From Actinomycetes bacterium (GTDB lineage: Bacteria; Actinomycetota; Thermoleophilia; Gaiellales; Gaiellaceae): a stretch of DNA of 36,107 nt. The DNA is taken from assembly GCA_025358355.1 (NCBI GenBank), contig JANYJX010000102.1:1-36107 (forward strand). Direction: 5' to 3'. The notes beneath the pieces are model-generated. The model was not told the DNA's origin. It worked only from the letters and a program-made list of their open reading frames with translations, and did not search any database. This document shows, piece after piece, positions 24,281-32,496 of the stretch. Each line of letters begins with the position of its first letter. Position 1 is the stretch's first letter. The position numbers and the translations under genes were made by a program.

Positions 24281-24711
24281 TCGAGCTACCGATCCACAAG
24301 CTGCGCGACGACGCAATGCTGCCGAAGAGCGCGTACGAAGGTGACGCCGGGCTCGACCTCGCCGCGTGCGAGCAGGTCACGCTCCGACCGGGAGAGCGCG
24401 CGCTCGTCGGCACAGGCCTCGCGATTGCGATCCCACCGGGGTACGCGGGTTTCGTCCAGCCGCGGTCGGGCCTCGCCGCGCGCCATGGGATCACGATCGT
24501 GAACACACCAGGTCTCGTCGACTCCGGCTATCGCGGTGAGCTGCGCGTCATTCTGCTCAACACCGACCCGAGCGAGTCGTTCACCGTCGAGCCGGGCATG
24601 CGCATCGCGCAGCTCGTGATCCTCGAGACGCCGCCGGTCGAGGTCGTCGAGGTCGAGGCGCTGCCCGACAGCGAGCGCGGCGGGCGCGGGTTCGGGTCCT
24701 CGTCGCACTGA
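24277..24711 (+). CDS. dut: dUTP diphosphatase (dUTPase)
   Basis: Hydrolyses dUTP to dUMP, keeping uracil out of DNA, 144 aa, the standard trimeric class. The five motifs are visible: AYEGDAGLDLAA (1), PRSGLAARHG (2), GLVDSGYRGELRVILLN (3), GMRIAQLVI (4) and the C-terminal RGGRGFGSSSH (5). The GTG start overlaps the hflX stop by 4 nt, so the two are translationally coupled. A Nudix gene follows 1 nt after its stop. Confidence 0.96.
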   Translation: MIELPIHKLRDDAMLPKSAYEGDAGLDLAACEQVTLRPGERALVGTGLAIAIPPGYAGFVQPRSGLAARHGITIVNTPGLVDSGYRGELRVILLNTDPSESFTVEPGMRIAQLVILETPPVEVVEVEALPDSERGGRGFGSSSH

Positions 24712-24712
24712 G

Positions 24713-25177
24713 ATGCACCCTGAGCCTCGCATCCGCGTCTCCGCGATCCTGCGCTGGCACGACCGCATCCTCCTGATCCGCCACGAGAAACGCGGCGCCG
24801 AGCACTGGCTCCTGCCGGGCGGCGGCGTGCGCGCGGGCGAGACGCTGCTCGAAGCGCTGCAGCGCGAGCTCGCCGAAGAAACCGGGCTGATCCGAGGCGG
24901 GGAGGAGCTACCGGTCGAAGGGCCCGTGGCGATCGTCGACTCCATCTCGCCCGAGCGCAGCGTGTGGTCGAAGCACGTCGTGCAGGTCATCTTCGCCGGC
25001 GATCTCAGCGGATCGCTCGCCGAGATGTCGTCCGAGGACGATGCGGTGCGCGGCCACCGGCTATTCGCACTGGACGAGCTGGATGGCATCCCACTCCATC
25101 CGCCGATCCAGCGGTTCCTGCGTCGCTGGAGGCCCGGTGACCCCTGCGTCTATCTTGGGTCGCTGTGGGCGGAGTGA
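24713..25177 (+). CDS. Nudix hydrolase
   Basis: 154-aa Nudix-fold pyrophosphohydrolase. The Nudix box is complete: GGGVRAGETLLEALQRELAE followed by ETGL, fitting GX5EX7REUXEEXGU. The N-terminus starts with the family strand (PRIRVSAILRWHDRILLIRHEK). The substrate cannot be told from sequence. The placement right after dut suggests nucleotide-pool cleaning, but Nudix neighbours are often unrelated. ATG starts 1 nt after the dut stop. Confidence 0.9.
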   Translation: MHPEPRIRVSAILRWHDRILLIRHEKRGAEHWLLPGGGVRAGETLLEALQRELAEETGLIRGGEELPVEGPVAIVDSISPERSVWSKHVVQVIFAGDLSGSLAEMSSEDDAVRGHRLFALDELDGIPLHPPIQRFLRRWRPGDPCVYLGSLWAE

Positions 25178-25917
25178 GAACGCTTTCCTGGGCTGGCTGT
25201 CACAACGTCCGCGATCTCGGAGGGCTGCCGGTGGCCGGCGGTGGCGAGACGCGGTTCGGCGCCGTCGTGCGCGCCGATAGCCTCAGCCAGCTGACATCGG
25301 CGGGGTGGAGCGATGCGGTCGACTACGGCGTGCGCCGGATTGTCGATCTGCGCTTCGCCGAGGAGCGCGCTCAGGATGATGGCGACGTCGCGCCGGTCGA
25401 GGTCGTGCATGTGTCGCTCTTCGGCGAACGCGATCCGGTCAAGGATCAGCAGTGGGACGACAGCACCCGCGCGGCCGACGATCTCACGCACGTCTTTGCC
25501 GCGTTGTACGTCGAGACGATCGACGAATGCTCGACGCAGGTCGTGCGCGCCGTCAACGCGATCGCTGCCGGAAACGGCGGCTGCGTTGCGGTGCATTGCT
25601 TCGCCGGCAAGGACCGCACCGGGATCATCTCAGCGCTGCTGTTGTCTGTCGCTGGCGTCGAGGATGAGGTGATCGTCCGCGACTTCGCGGCGAGTGACGA
25701 AGGCGTGCTGCGCCTGTGCGCGGGGTGGCTCGCAAGCGCGGACGACGACGCAGAGCGCGCGTATCGGACGCGGGTTCTCACTGCGCCCGCAGCCGCGATG
25801 GCGACGACGCTCGACCACGTCTCAGCGAAGTGGGGCGGGGCGGAGTCGTATCTGCTCGCGCACGGAGTCGAGGAGCAGTCCGTCGCCGATCTGCGCCGCA
25901 AGCTCGCCGGCGACTAA
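25165..25917 (+). CDS. Tyrosine/serine protein phosphatase (Y_phosphatase3 type)
   Basis: 250-aa Cys-dependent phosphatase. The N-terminus carries the family signature NVRDLGGLPV, and the catalytic P-loop is HCFAGKDRTG with C145 and the Arg. The family covers protein and lipid phosphatases, so the substrate is open. Two GTG starts are possible: 25165, with TATCTT ending 8 nt upstream (25151-25156), or 25174, which forms a GTGA overlap with the Nudix stop and gives the usual family N-terminus. Its stop codon is interlocked with that of gatD on the other strand. Confidence 0.88.
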   Translation: MGGVRTLSWAGCHNVRDLGGLPVAGGGETRFGAVVRADSLSQLTSAGWSDAVDYGVRRIVDLRFAEERAQDDGDVAPVEVVHVSLFGERDPVKDQQWDDSTRAADDLTHVFAALYVETIDECSTQVVRAVNAIAAGNGGCVAVHCFAGKDRTGIISALLLSVAGVEDEVIVRDFAASDEGVLRLCAGWLASADDDAERAYRTRVLTAPAAAMATTLDHVSAKWGGAESYLLAHGVEEQSVADLRRKLAGD

Positions 25918-26669
25918 AACCGCCCTCCACGCGAACGCGCTCTCGCCGCCGCGACGTCGTGCGCGACAGCTTCGAGCCGGTCCGGTAGCGGCTCCAACGG
26001 CATCGGCTCGCTGCCACTCGCATGCGCGATCGCAAACGACAGGAGCAAATCCGCGAGCCACGGGTTACGCGGCAGCAGCGGGCCATGAAGGTACGTGCCG
26101 AGCGCTCGGCCGACGCGACAGCCCTCGAACCCCGATTCGCCGTCGTTCCCGAACCCCGCTATGACTCGGCCGAGCGGCTCGGCTCCGGCGTCGAGTTTCG
26201 TCCGGCCCGCGTGATTCTCGAAACCGGCTACCGTCCTGCGCAGACCTGGCTCGAGCTCGCAGTCGAGCAGCACATCGCCGATCAGCCGCCGCTCGCCAGC
26301 AACCGTCTCGTGCGGGAACAGCCCGACGCCCAACATCTCTGAGCCGTCCCGCCCGCGATAGCCACGCCCGAGGAGCTGATACCCGCCGCAGACCGCGAGC
26401 AATGCCGCTCCGCCAGCCGCGATCTCGTGCAGCGCGTCGCTCTTCGCCGCCAGATCGGGTGCGACGAGCGTTTGCTCGCGATCCTGCCCGCCGCCGATGT
26501 AGACGAGATCGTGCTCGCCCGGCCGCAAGGCGTCGCCGACCGACACTGCCTCGATCGCCAACGAATGCCCGCGAAGCTCGGCGCGCCGCGTCAGCACAGC
26601 GATGTTGCCGCGATCCGCGTAGATGTTCAGGTACTCCGGATACAGATGGGCGAGGCGAATCGTCGTCAT
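25914..26669 (-). CDS. gatD: Lipid II isoglutaminyl synthase, glutaminase subunit GatD
   Basis: Class I glutamine amidotransferase (CobB/CobQ-like) that supplies ammonia to MurT for amidating D-Glu in the lipid II stem peptide, 251 aa. The nucleophile C94 lies in LAVCGGYQLLG and the catalytic H195 in GTYLHGPLLPRNP. The N-terminus HLYPEYLNIYADRGN and the ENHAGRT block are characteristic of GatD. The ATG overlaps the murT stop as ATGA, so the two subunits are made together. Confidence 0.95.
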   Translation of the reverse strand: MTTIRLAHLYPEYLNIYADRGNIAVLTRRAELRGHSLAIEAVSVGDALRPGEHDLVYIGGGQDREQTLVAPDLAAKSDALHEIAAGGAALLAVCGGYQLLGRGYRGRDGSEMLGVGLFPHETVAGERRLIGDVLLDCELEPGLRRTVAGFENHAGRTKLDAGAEPLGRVIAGFGNDGESGFEGCRVGRALGTYLHGPLLPRNPWLADLLLSFAIAHASGSEPMPLEPLPDRLEAVAHDVAAARARSRGGRF

Positions 26670-28033
26670 GCGCGCTCCCAGTACGGCCGCACCAACCCGC
26701 GCTCGGTCGCGATCGCGCGCAGCGCCAGCATCGCCGTGTATGTCGGGAGAACGACGAGCCGGCCACCGGCAGGGACGAGCTCTAGACCACGTGTCAAGGC
26801 CTCCCCGAGCGGCTCAACGACATCCAGCGCGCTCTCCGCCAGGCCGCCGTAGACGAAGCGCAACCCGAGTTCCGCCGCGCGCTCTCCCGTCACAACAACC
26901 CGCTCGACACGTTCGAGCAACGGCTCGAAGTCAACGTCCCAGATCCACGAGACATCGCGACCATCGGCGACCGCATCGTTCAGCGCGACAACAACGACGG
27001 CCGGCGTCTCCGCGTCAACCAAGGTGCGCACGACCTCGTTCGCGCCCGCCGGGTTCTTGATCAGTAGCATCACGACTTCTCGATCGTCGGCTTCGATCCG
27101 CTCGAATCGGCCAAACGCGGCCGTGAATCCTTCAAGCCCTGAGACGATGTCGTCCAGCGGTATTGCAAGGGCGTACGCAAGGGCGGCGGCCGCGAGCGCG
27201 TTGTAGACGTTGTAGAGCCCGGGGAGAGCTAGCTGCACCCGCGCCGTGCCACTGGGCGTCGCAAGATCGAAACTCGACCCGGCGAGTCCGTCGAGCTCGA
27301 TCCGGCGCGCTGCCACATCCAACGGTGGCCTGCAGTGTCCGCACGCCTCGCAGCGGTAGGCGCCCAGGTGCCCGACGTAGGCCGCGTCGTAGACATACGG
27401 CTGCCCGCAGCGCACGCAGTACTTGGAGTCGGCCGCGTGCTGCAGCGACACCCGCGCGTGAGCCGGATCGTCGATCCCGAACCGCACGACGCGGTTGCGG
27501 TCAGAAGCCAGCTCGGCGACAACCGGGTCGTCGGCGTTCACCACGAGGGTCGTCGTGGGGGAGAGAGCCGCAATCGCGGCGCGCCAGCGCTCCGCCACGA
27601 TCTCGAGCTCGCCGTAGCGGTCGAGCTGGTCGCGAAAGAGGTTGCCGAGCGACACGACGCCCGTCTTCGTTCGGCGCAAGATCTCCGGCAACGCGGCTTC
27701 GTCCACCTCGAGCAACGCAAGCTCAGCGTCAGGCGCGGCGAGGAGGGTGGAGGCGACGCCCGACGTGAGGTTCGCGCCCGAGCTGTTCCACGCGAGCCGG
27801 TGCCGCGACCGCAAGATGCTGGCGGCCATCGCCGTTGTCGTGGTCTTGCCGTTCGTCGCGGAGACGAGCGCGGAGCCAAGCGGCAGCCGCGCAGCGAGTG
27901 CGTCGATCGCGCCCGGATCGAGCTTCCACAACAGCTTCCCCGGCAACGTCGTCCCGCCGCCCTTGCCCGCCGCGCGCGAGAGCCGGCCGACGGCTCGGGC
28001 CGCCGCGCACTCGAGAGACAGCCGCACGCTCAC
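26666..28033 (-). CDS. murT: Lipid II isoglutaminyl synthase, Mur ligase-like subunit MurT
   Basis: ATP-dependent ligase subunit activating the D-Glu carboxylate of lipid II, 455 aa. The Mur-ligase P-loop SATNGKTTTT is at 58-67. A Cys4 zinc ribbon is inserted in the middle domain (C206, C209, C228, C231). The C-terminal DUF1727 domain has NPAGANEV and the DVSWIWDVDFE motif with D360, the counterpart of the catalytic-triad Asp contributed to GatD in structures of the complex. The GTG start is preceded by TAGGCT ending 6 nt upstream. It is divergent from the repeat protein at 28115. Confidence 0.95.
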   Translation of the reverse strand: MSVRLSLECAAARAVGRLSRAAGKGGGTTLPGKLLWKLDPGAIDALAARLPLGSALVSATNGKTTTTAMAASILRSRHRLAWNSSGANLTSGVASTLLAAPDAELALLEVDEAALPEILRRTKTGVVSLGNLFRDQLDRYGELEIVAERWRAAIAALSPTTTLVVNADDPVVAELASDRNRVVRFGIDDPAHARVSLQHAADSKYCVRCGQPYVYDAAYVGHLGAYRCEACGHCRPPLDVAARRIELDGLAGSSFDLATPSGTARVQLALPGLYNVYNALAAAALAYALAIPLDDIVSGLEGFTAAFGRFERIEADDREVVMLLIKNPAGANEVVRTLVDAETPAVVVVALNDAVADGRDVSWIWDVDFEPLLERVERVVVTGERAAELGLRFVYGGLAESALDVVEPLGEALTRGLELVPAGGRLVVLPTYTAMLALRAIATERGLVRPYWERA

Positions 28034-28039
28034 CCAGCG

Positions 28040-28045
28040 AGCCTA
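28040..28045 (-). promoter_or_regulatory. -10 element TAGGCT, leaderless promoter of murT
   Basis: On the minus strand TAGGCT ends 6 nt before the GTG at 28033. No ribosome site is visible in between, and no clear -35 was found. Confidence 0.5.
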
Positions 28046-28080
28046 GCCTGGCGCCCCAAGAGACCGCCGTTCTGGCGCTC

Positions 28081-28108
28081 TTGCATTCTTCCCATTCTGC
28101 TCTACAGT
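28081..28108 (+). promoter_or_regulatory. Promoter TTGCAT-N16-TACAGT of the repeat protein
   Basis: -35 TTGCAT (28081-28086), 16-nt spacer, -10 TACAGT (28103-28108), then 6 nt to the ATG at 28115. Both boxes are good matches, and a leaderless mRNA is expected. Confidence 0.6.
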
Positions 28109-28114
28109 GATTGC

Positions 28115-28801
28115 ATGGCTCGGGCGCGACGTCCCCACCCAGCGCTAGCGGCGATCGATCAGGATGCCCTGGCCGCGTTTCGTGCAGGCCTCCGACGCCG
28201 CTACACCGACGAGCAGATCCTCGACGAGCTACGCGCAAGCGCCGAGCGCATCGGCCGCTCGCCTACGATGCGCGAGTTCGCCGCCGACAGCGCGGCGACG
28301 GTCCATCCACAAACCGTGATCGAGCACTTCGGCACGTGGAACGCCGCAAAACGTGCAGCGGGGCTGCGACCGCGGCGTTTCATTAGCCGGGAGGAGCTGC
28401 TCCAGCAACTACGTGAACTTGGAGCCGAGCTCGACCGGACGCCAAACGCGCGCGACCTCGAGGAGCGGCGCCGGACGATGGCGTCAAAGTCGCTCATCTG
28501 GCACACGTTTGGCTCGCTCACTGCGGCGCTCAACGAAGCCGGCTTCGATGTCCCGGTGGGGGAGGAGCGGCTCGAACGCGCCGTCGAGCAAGGAGCGGTT
28601 CTGGCGCGAGAGCTGGGCAGGCTGCCGAAGATGGCCGACTGGAAGGACGCTCGGCGAACGAATCCCGCGCTGCTGTCGGAGTGGCAGGTCTACCGGATGG
28701 TCGAGATCGACAACGGCCCGTGGGCCGCGTTCCAGTTCCTCGTTCATCAGCGGCTGGGCGACGAAGGCGTCAGCGTGCTGCCGGACGGAACGCTCGCTTA
28801 G
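28115..28801 (+). CDS. Protein of three homing-endonuclease-associated repeats
   Basis: 228 aa, almost entirely three tandem units of about 55-60 residues (about 30-85, 90-145 and 150-213). Each has a helix, an RxPTxREF-like turn, and a (H)FGTWNAAKRAAGL-like end. Unit 1 ends HFGTWNAAKRAAGLRP and unit 2 TFGSLTAALNEAGFDVP; unit 3 is the most diverged. The pattern resembles the DNA-binding repeat accompanying HNH/homing endonucleases (PF18780-like), but no nuclease domain is present, so it may be a stand-alone DNA-binding protein. It is divergent from murT, and its stop is interlocked with that of the facing amidotransferase. Function unknown. Confidence 0.8.
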   Translation: MARARRPHPALAAIDQDALAAFRAGLRRRYTDEQILDELRASAERIGRSPTMREFAADSAATVHPQTVIEHFGTWNAAKRAAGLRPRRFISREELLQQLRELGAELDRTPNARDLEERRRTMASKSLIWHTFGSLTAALNEAGFDVPVGEERLERAVEQGAVLARELGRLPKMADWKDARRTNPALLSEWQVYRMVEIDNGPWAAFQFLVHQRLGDEGVSVLPDGTLA

Positions 28802-29592
28802 GCCGCCGCGGAGATCGCAACCAGCCGCGCGAGGCACGACACACCTTCGTGCGGCGCGCGCACCGGAGGCAGGATGTTCTGCTCGCGGTAGCCAAGATCC
28901 GGCGTGAACGAGACACGCGACGCGATCCGTCCGTCGACCGCGCCAATCGCGCGACCCTGCCGAAGCTCACTCAGCCGCAGTGAGACGCGCAGCGTCCGTT
29001 CGACGAGCTCGAGCGCCGAGCGCGTTGATGCGAAGAACAGCTCACGTCGCCCGGAGCCGAGCCACAGCGGCCGCCCAACGCCGCGTGCGAGGTGGAGCGT
29101 CGCCGGATCGCGCTCGTCGAGCCACGCGGTCGCCATCGCGCCCCGCAGTTCCTCCAGCACCCGAATATCGCCAGGCCGCTCATCAACCAACGCGAAGATG
29201 GCCTCGGAATCGACGGTCATCTCCGGCTCGGCTCGCTCGAAACCGCGTCGAATGAAGATCTCCTCGTCGTTCACGATGATCCCGTTGTGGATGCCGACGA
29301 CCGCGCCATGGCGGATCGGATGGTTGTTCGCCTCGATTCGCGGATGGCCTTTGGTGTAGTCGCGCACGTGGACAAGAACCTGGCCGGTGCCGGAAGGAAC
29401 GTCGACGTTGTCAAGCACCGCGCTCGCACCGGCGCGGTGCTTCCGTACGATCAAGCCGCCCGAGCGCTCGCGAAACGCGTAGCCCACCGCGTCTGCGCCA
29501 CGCTCGGCAATCCCTGCAAGAAGCGCCTGCGCCGCGAGTGTCCGGTCGATGTCAGACCGGTCGTCGATGCTGTATCCCGCAATGCCGCACAT
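28798..29592 (-). CDS. Class II glutamine amidotransferase, single domain
   Basis: Ntn-type glutamine amidotransferase of 264 aa. Cys2 (MCGIAGY) is the N-terminal nucleophile. GlmS/PurF-like landmarks follow: ERGADAVGYA, ENNHPIRHG-like region EANNHPIRHGAVVGIHNGII, and VDSEAIFALVDE. There is no SIS (GlmS), phosphoribosyltransferase (PurF) or synthetase (AsnB) domain, so the acceptor must be on another protein. The ATG at 29592 is fixed by the need for Cys2 and by AGAGAGG 8 nt upstream. The leader contains a hairpin around the ribosome site. It is divergent from the sigma factor gene. Confidence 0.85.
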   Translation of the reverse strand: MCGIAGYSIDDRSDIDRTLAAQALLAGIAERGADAVGYAFRERSGGLIVRKHRAGASAVLDNVDVPSGTGQVLVHVRDYTKGHPRIEANNHPIRHGAVVGIHNGIIVNDEEIFIRRGFERAEPEMTVDSEAIFALVDERPGDIRVLEELRGAMATAWLDERDPATLHLARGVGRPLWLGSGRRELFFASTRSALELVERTLRVSLRLSELRQGRAIGAVDGRIASRVSFTPDLGYREQNILPPVRAPHEGVSCLARLVAISAAA

Positions 29593-29593
29593 C

Positions 29594-29666
29594 GGTGTTG
29601 CCTCTCTGATCGGCGTCAACACCCTGCAAATCAAGGGTAAATACCGCCTCGGCGGTGCCTCGTCAG
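29594..29666 (-). promoter_or_regulatory. Promoter with palindromic operator and Shine-Dalgarno hairpin before the amidotransferase
   Basis: Minus strand: -35-like CTGACG (29666-29661), 18-nt spacer, -10-like TATTTA (29642-29637). The spacer holds a perfect dyad ACCGCC-GA-GGCGGT (29656-29643). Downstream, GGTGTTG (29623-29617) pairs with CAACACC (29600-29594), 1 nt before the ATG, with the AGAGAGG ribosome site inside the loop. A competing stem ACCCT (29638-29634) with AGGGT (29625-29621) shares three bases with it. Another short hairpin, CCCTC/GAGGG, lies at 29696-29709. Confidence 0.45.
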
Positions 29667-29733
29667 CCGCAGGATTCGCCACCAATTCGCTTGTTCCCTC
29701 AAGCGAGGGTGTCCACTCGCCGATACACCCGCC

Positions 29734-30627
29734 GTGGAAGGGAACCTCGCCGAGCCGTTGTTCGATCGCATTGCCGAGCCCGTCGAGGAAGCACCCTCGG
29801 ATCCGGTCACGTCCGATCCGCTCAAGCTGTACGTCCGCCAGATCGGCGACGGCCGCCTGCTGACCCCGGCGGAGGAGCGCGAGCTCGCCCGCCGCAAGGA
29901 CGAGGGCGACGAGGAGGCGAAGCGGAAGCTGATCGAGTCGAACCTCCGCCTCGTGATGTCGATCACGCGGATGTACACGAAGGCGTCGGTGCCGCTGCTC
30001 GACCTGATCCAAGAGGGCAATCTCGGGCTGATTCGCGCCGTCGAGAAGTTCGACTACAAGCTCGGCTACAAGCTCTCGACGTACGCGACGTGGTGGATCC
30101 GCCAGGCGATCTCGCGCGCGCTAGCCGAGCAGGGCCGGACGATTCGCCTACCCGTTCACGTTGCCGACCAGGTGCGCCGCGTCACGCGTGCGCGCCGAAC
30201 GCTCGGCCAGAAGTTCAACCGCGACGCGTCGATCGCCGAGATTGCCGTCGAAGCCGATCTGCCGGAGCAGCGCGTCCAGGATCTGCTTGAGCTGATCCAG
30301 GATCACGTGAGCCTGGACACGCCGATCGGCGATGGCGAGAGCAACGTCGGCGACTTGATCGAGGACCAGCACGCGACCGCACCGGAACAGGCGACCTCCG
30401 ATGTTCTGCGGACGGCCGAGCTTCGCGGCGCGCTTGACAAGCTCAAGCCGCGGCAGCGGCAGGTTCTCGTCGAGCGCTTCGGGCTCGGCACCGATGCTCC
30501 GAAGACGCTCGAGGAGGTCGGCCGCATCCTCGGGATCACGCGCGAGCGCGTGCGTCAACTCGAGACCAGGGCGCTGCGCGAGCTACGCGCAGTCGCACCC
30601 GGCCTCGAACTTTACCTCCGCACCTAG
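29734..30627 (+). CDS. RNA polymerase sigma factor, RpoD/SigA type
   Basis: Sigma-70 family group 1/2 factor, 297 aa, lacking region 1.1. Region 1.2: [21 protein letters not shown] (about 28-48). Region 2: [27 protein letters not shown] and [19 protein letters not shown], with the -10-recognising and melting residues. Region 3: [16 protein letters not shown]. Region 4.2 [23 protein letters not shown]. It may be the housekeeping sigma or a close paralogue; the short N-terminus does not decide. The GTG start at 29734 has no clear ribosome site. Upstream 141 nt are shared with the divergent amidotransferase. Confidence 0.92.
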   Translation: MEGNLAEPLFDRIAEPVEEAPSDPVTSDPLKLYVRQIGDGRLLTPAEERELARRKDEGDEEAKRKLIESNLRLVMSITRMYTKASVPLLDLIQEGNLGLIRAVEKFDYKLGYKLSTYATWWIRQAISRALAEQGRTIRLPVHVADQVRRVTRARRTLGQKFNRDASIAEIAVEADLPEQRVQDLLELIQDHVSLDTPIGDGESNVGDLIEDQHATAPEQATSDVLRTAELRGALDKLKPRQRQVLVERFGLGTDAPKTLEEVGRILGITRERVRQLETRALRELRAVAPGLELYLRT

Positions 30628-30678
30628 CTTCTCCGGCTGAGCGTCGGTTGGGCGCACCTTCGAGGCGCATGCCCTGAC

Positions 30679-30707
30679 TTGCGAGCTCGGGCCGAATCTC
30701 GGATACT
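30679..30707 (+). promoter_or_regulatory. Promoter TTGCGA-N17-GATACT before the APC permease
   Basis: -35 TTGCGA (30679-30684), 17-nt spacer, -10 GATACT (30702-30707). The predicted leader is about 98 nt and contains a 6-bp CTGGCG/CGCCAG hairpin (30716-30721 with 30735-30740). The rest of the 184-nt gap shows nothing else. Confidence 0.45.
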
Positions 30708-30811
30708 CGCGCGATCTGGCGCTGCACGTCCTGTCGCCAGTCTCGGGTTGAGGAGGTCGAGGTGTTCTTGATCGTTGCTGCTGCGGTCTGCGCTGGCGAG
30801 GAGTTGTTCGC

Positions 30812-32392
30812 ATGTCGGTGAGCGGTGCGGTGGTGGAGACTACGACTGCCGCAGCGCTCGAGGAGAAGGCGAAGCTGCAGAAGCACTTCGGTCGCTTCGA
30901 CATGTTCTTCTTCCTGGTCTGCACGCTCGTTGGCCTGGACACGATCGGTGCAGTTGCAAGCCACGGCGCCCAGGGCTTCACATGGCTGATCTTCCTCGTG
31001 CCGGTGTTCTTCATCCCGTATGCGTTGTTGACCTCAGAGCTCGGCTCGACGTTCACGGAGGAGGGCGGACCGTACGTCTGGACGAAGCTCTCGCTCGGCC
31101 GGTTTGCCGCGGGCGTCAACGCGATCATGTACTGGATCTCCAACCCGATCTGGCTCGGCGGCTCCCTCTGCATCACGGCCGTCGCGACGTTCAACTCGTT
31201 CTTCACGAACCTCGGCAACTGGCAGTACGTCTTTGGGCTCGCGTTCATTTGGATCTCGGTATGGGCCGCGATCCTGTCGTTCGGGGTCGGCAAGTGGCTA
31301 CCGACGATCGGTGCGTGGGGCCGAATGCTCGTCCTGACGTTCTTCACGCTCACGGTCGCGATTTACGCGATCAAGCACGGCGTCCACGGTGTGCATGGCG
31401 GCGACTTCAAGCCAAGCTACGCGGTCTTCATCGCACTCGTCCCTGTGCTGTTCTTCAACTACGTCGGCTTCGAGCTGCCGAACGCAGCGGGCGACGAGAT
31501 GAAGGATCCGCAGAAAGACGTGCCGTTCACCGTCATTCGCTCCGCGTTTATGGCGGTCATCCTCTACGGAGCACCGATTCTCGCGATTCTCCTCGTGCTT
31601 CCACTCAGCCAGGTGTCGAGCCTCGGTGGGTTCATCGACGCGATCAAGACGGTTTTCACGGTCTACGGTGGCCACGTCGGAGCAACACCCGATACGACCG
31701 TGCTTACGGGAGCAGGGAAGGTGGTCGGCGACATCGCGGCGATCGGGTTCATCTTCGCGTTGATGTCCAGCGGAGCGACGTGGATCATGGGTGCCGACCG
31801 CGCGCAGGCCGTCGCTTGCTATGACGGCGCCGGACCACGCATCCTCGGTCAGTTCTCGAAGCGGTACGGCACGCCGATCGCAGTGAACGCGCTCTCGGGA
31901 ATCATCTCGAGCGTCTTCATGATCCTCGCGTTCAAGCTCACAAACGGATCGACTGCGCAGTACTTCAGCGCAGCTCTCGGCCTCGCCATCTCGACAACCA
32001 CGATCGCGTATCTTGCGATCTTCCCGGCGCTCTACATTCTCCGCAAGAAGCTCCCATCCGTGCATCGGCCATATCGAGCCCCGTTCGGTGACACGGGTGC
32101 GTTCGTGATCAGTGCGCTGACGTTCGGCTGGGCTGCACTCGCCACGGCCGCGCTGCTGTGGCCAGGCCTAGGCCAGGCGGATCCCAACGCGTCGCTTCCG
32201 TCTGGCTTCGCGCCCGTTGTCGATAGCGCTGGGACAATCACGCACGCCGCGCAGCGTTGGCAGTACGAGGCGAGCCAGCTAGTCCCGCTCACGGTGTTCA
32301 TCGCCGTCGGCGTGATCTTCTACATGCTCGGCGCGCCGACACGCCGGAAGGAGGTCGCTGCTCCGTCGCAGGCGGTCGCCGCAACGGACTGA
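30812..32392 (+). CDS. APC-superfamily amino acid permease
   Basis: Polytopic transporter of 526 aa with about 12-13 hydrophobic segments starting at about residue 33. Features: TLVGLDTIGAVASHG (first helix, substrate-site region), FTEEGGPYVWTKLSLG (the conserved EEGG-PY loop of APC permeases), FFNYVGFELPNAAGDEMKDP, and a late VHRPYRAPFG motif. The C-terminus includes an about 45-residue external loop before the last helix. The substrate is probably an amino acid or amine, not resolvable here. GAGGAG at 30798-30803 supports the ATG. A UspA gene follows after a strong hairpin. Confidence 0.9.
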   Translation: MSVSGAVVETTTAAALEEKAKLQKHFGRFDMFFFLVCTLVGLDTIGAVASHGAQGFTWLIFLVPVFFIPYALLTSELGSTFTEEGGPYVWTKLSLGRFAAGVNAIMYWISNPIWLGGSLCITAVATFNSFFTNLGNWQYVFGLAFIWISVWAAILSFGVGKWLPTIGAWGRMLVLTFFTLTVAIYAIKHGVHGVHGGDFKPSYAVFIALVPVLFFNYVGFELPNAAGDEMKDPQKDVPFTVIRSAFMAVILYGAPILAILLVLPLSQVSSLGGFIDAIKTVFTVYGGHVGATPDTTVLTGAGKVVGDIAAIGFIFALMSSGATWIMGADRAQAVACYDGAGPRILGQFSKRYGTPIAVNALSGIISSVFMILAFKLTNGSTAQYFSAALGLAISTTTIAYLAIFPALYILRKKLPSVHRPYRAPFGDTGAFVISALTFGWAALATAALLWPGLGQADPNASLPSGFAPVVDSAGTITHAAQRWQYEASQLVPLTVFIAVGVIFYMLGAPTRRKEVAAPSQAVAATD

Positions 32393-32414
32393 GACGAAGT
32401 ACGAACCGAGGCGA

Positions 32415-32451
32415 CGGGAGCGCAGGGCCGTCAGGCGGCGCTGCGCTCCCG
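32415..32451 (+). terminator. Hairpin between the permease and uspA
   Basis: Perfect 11-bp stem (32415-32425 with 32441-32451) and a 15-nt loop, followed by a pyrimidine-rich tail rather than a true T run. It may end the permease transcript partially or protect its 3' end. Confidence 0.55.
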
Positions 32452-32496
32452 CGCTTCTCTCGCCCCGTTCCCGATCAGGCGCCCCGGAGGTTCCTT

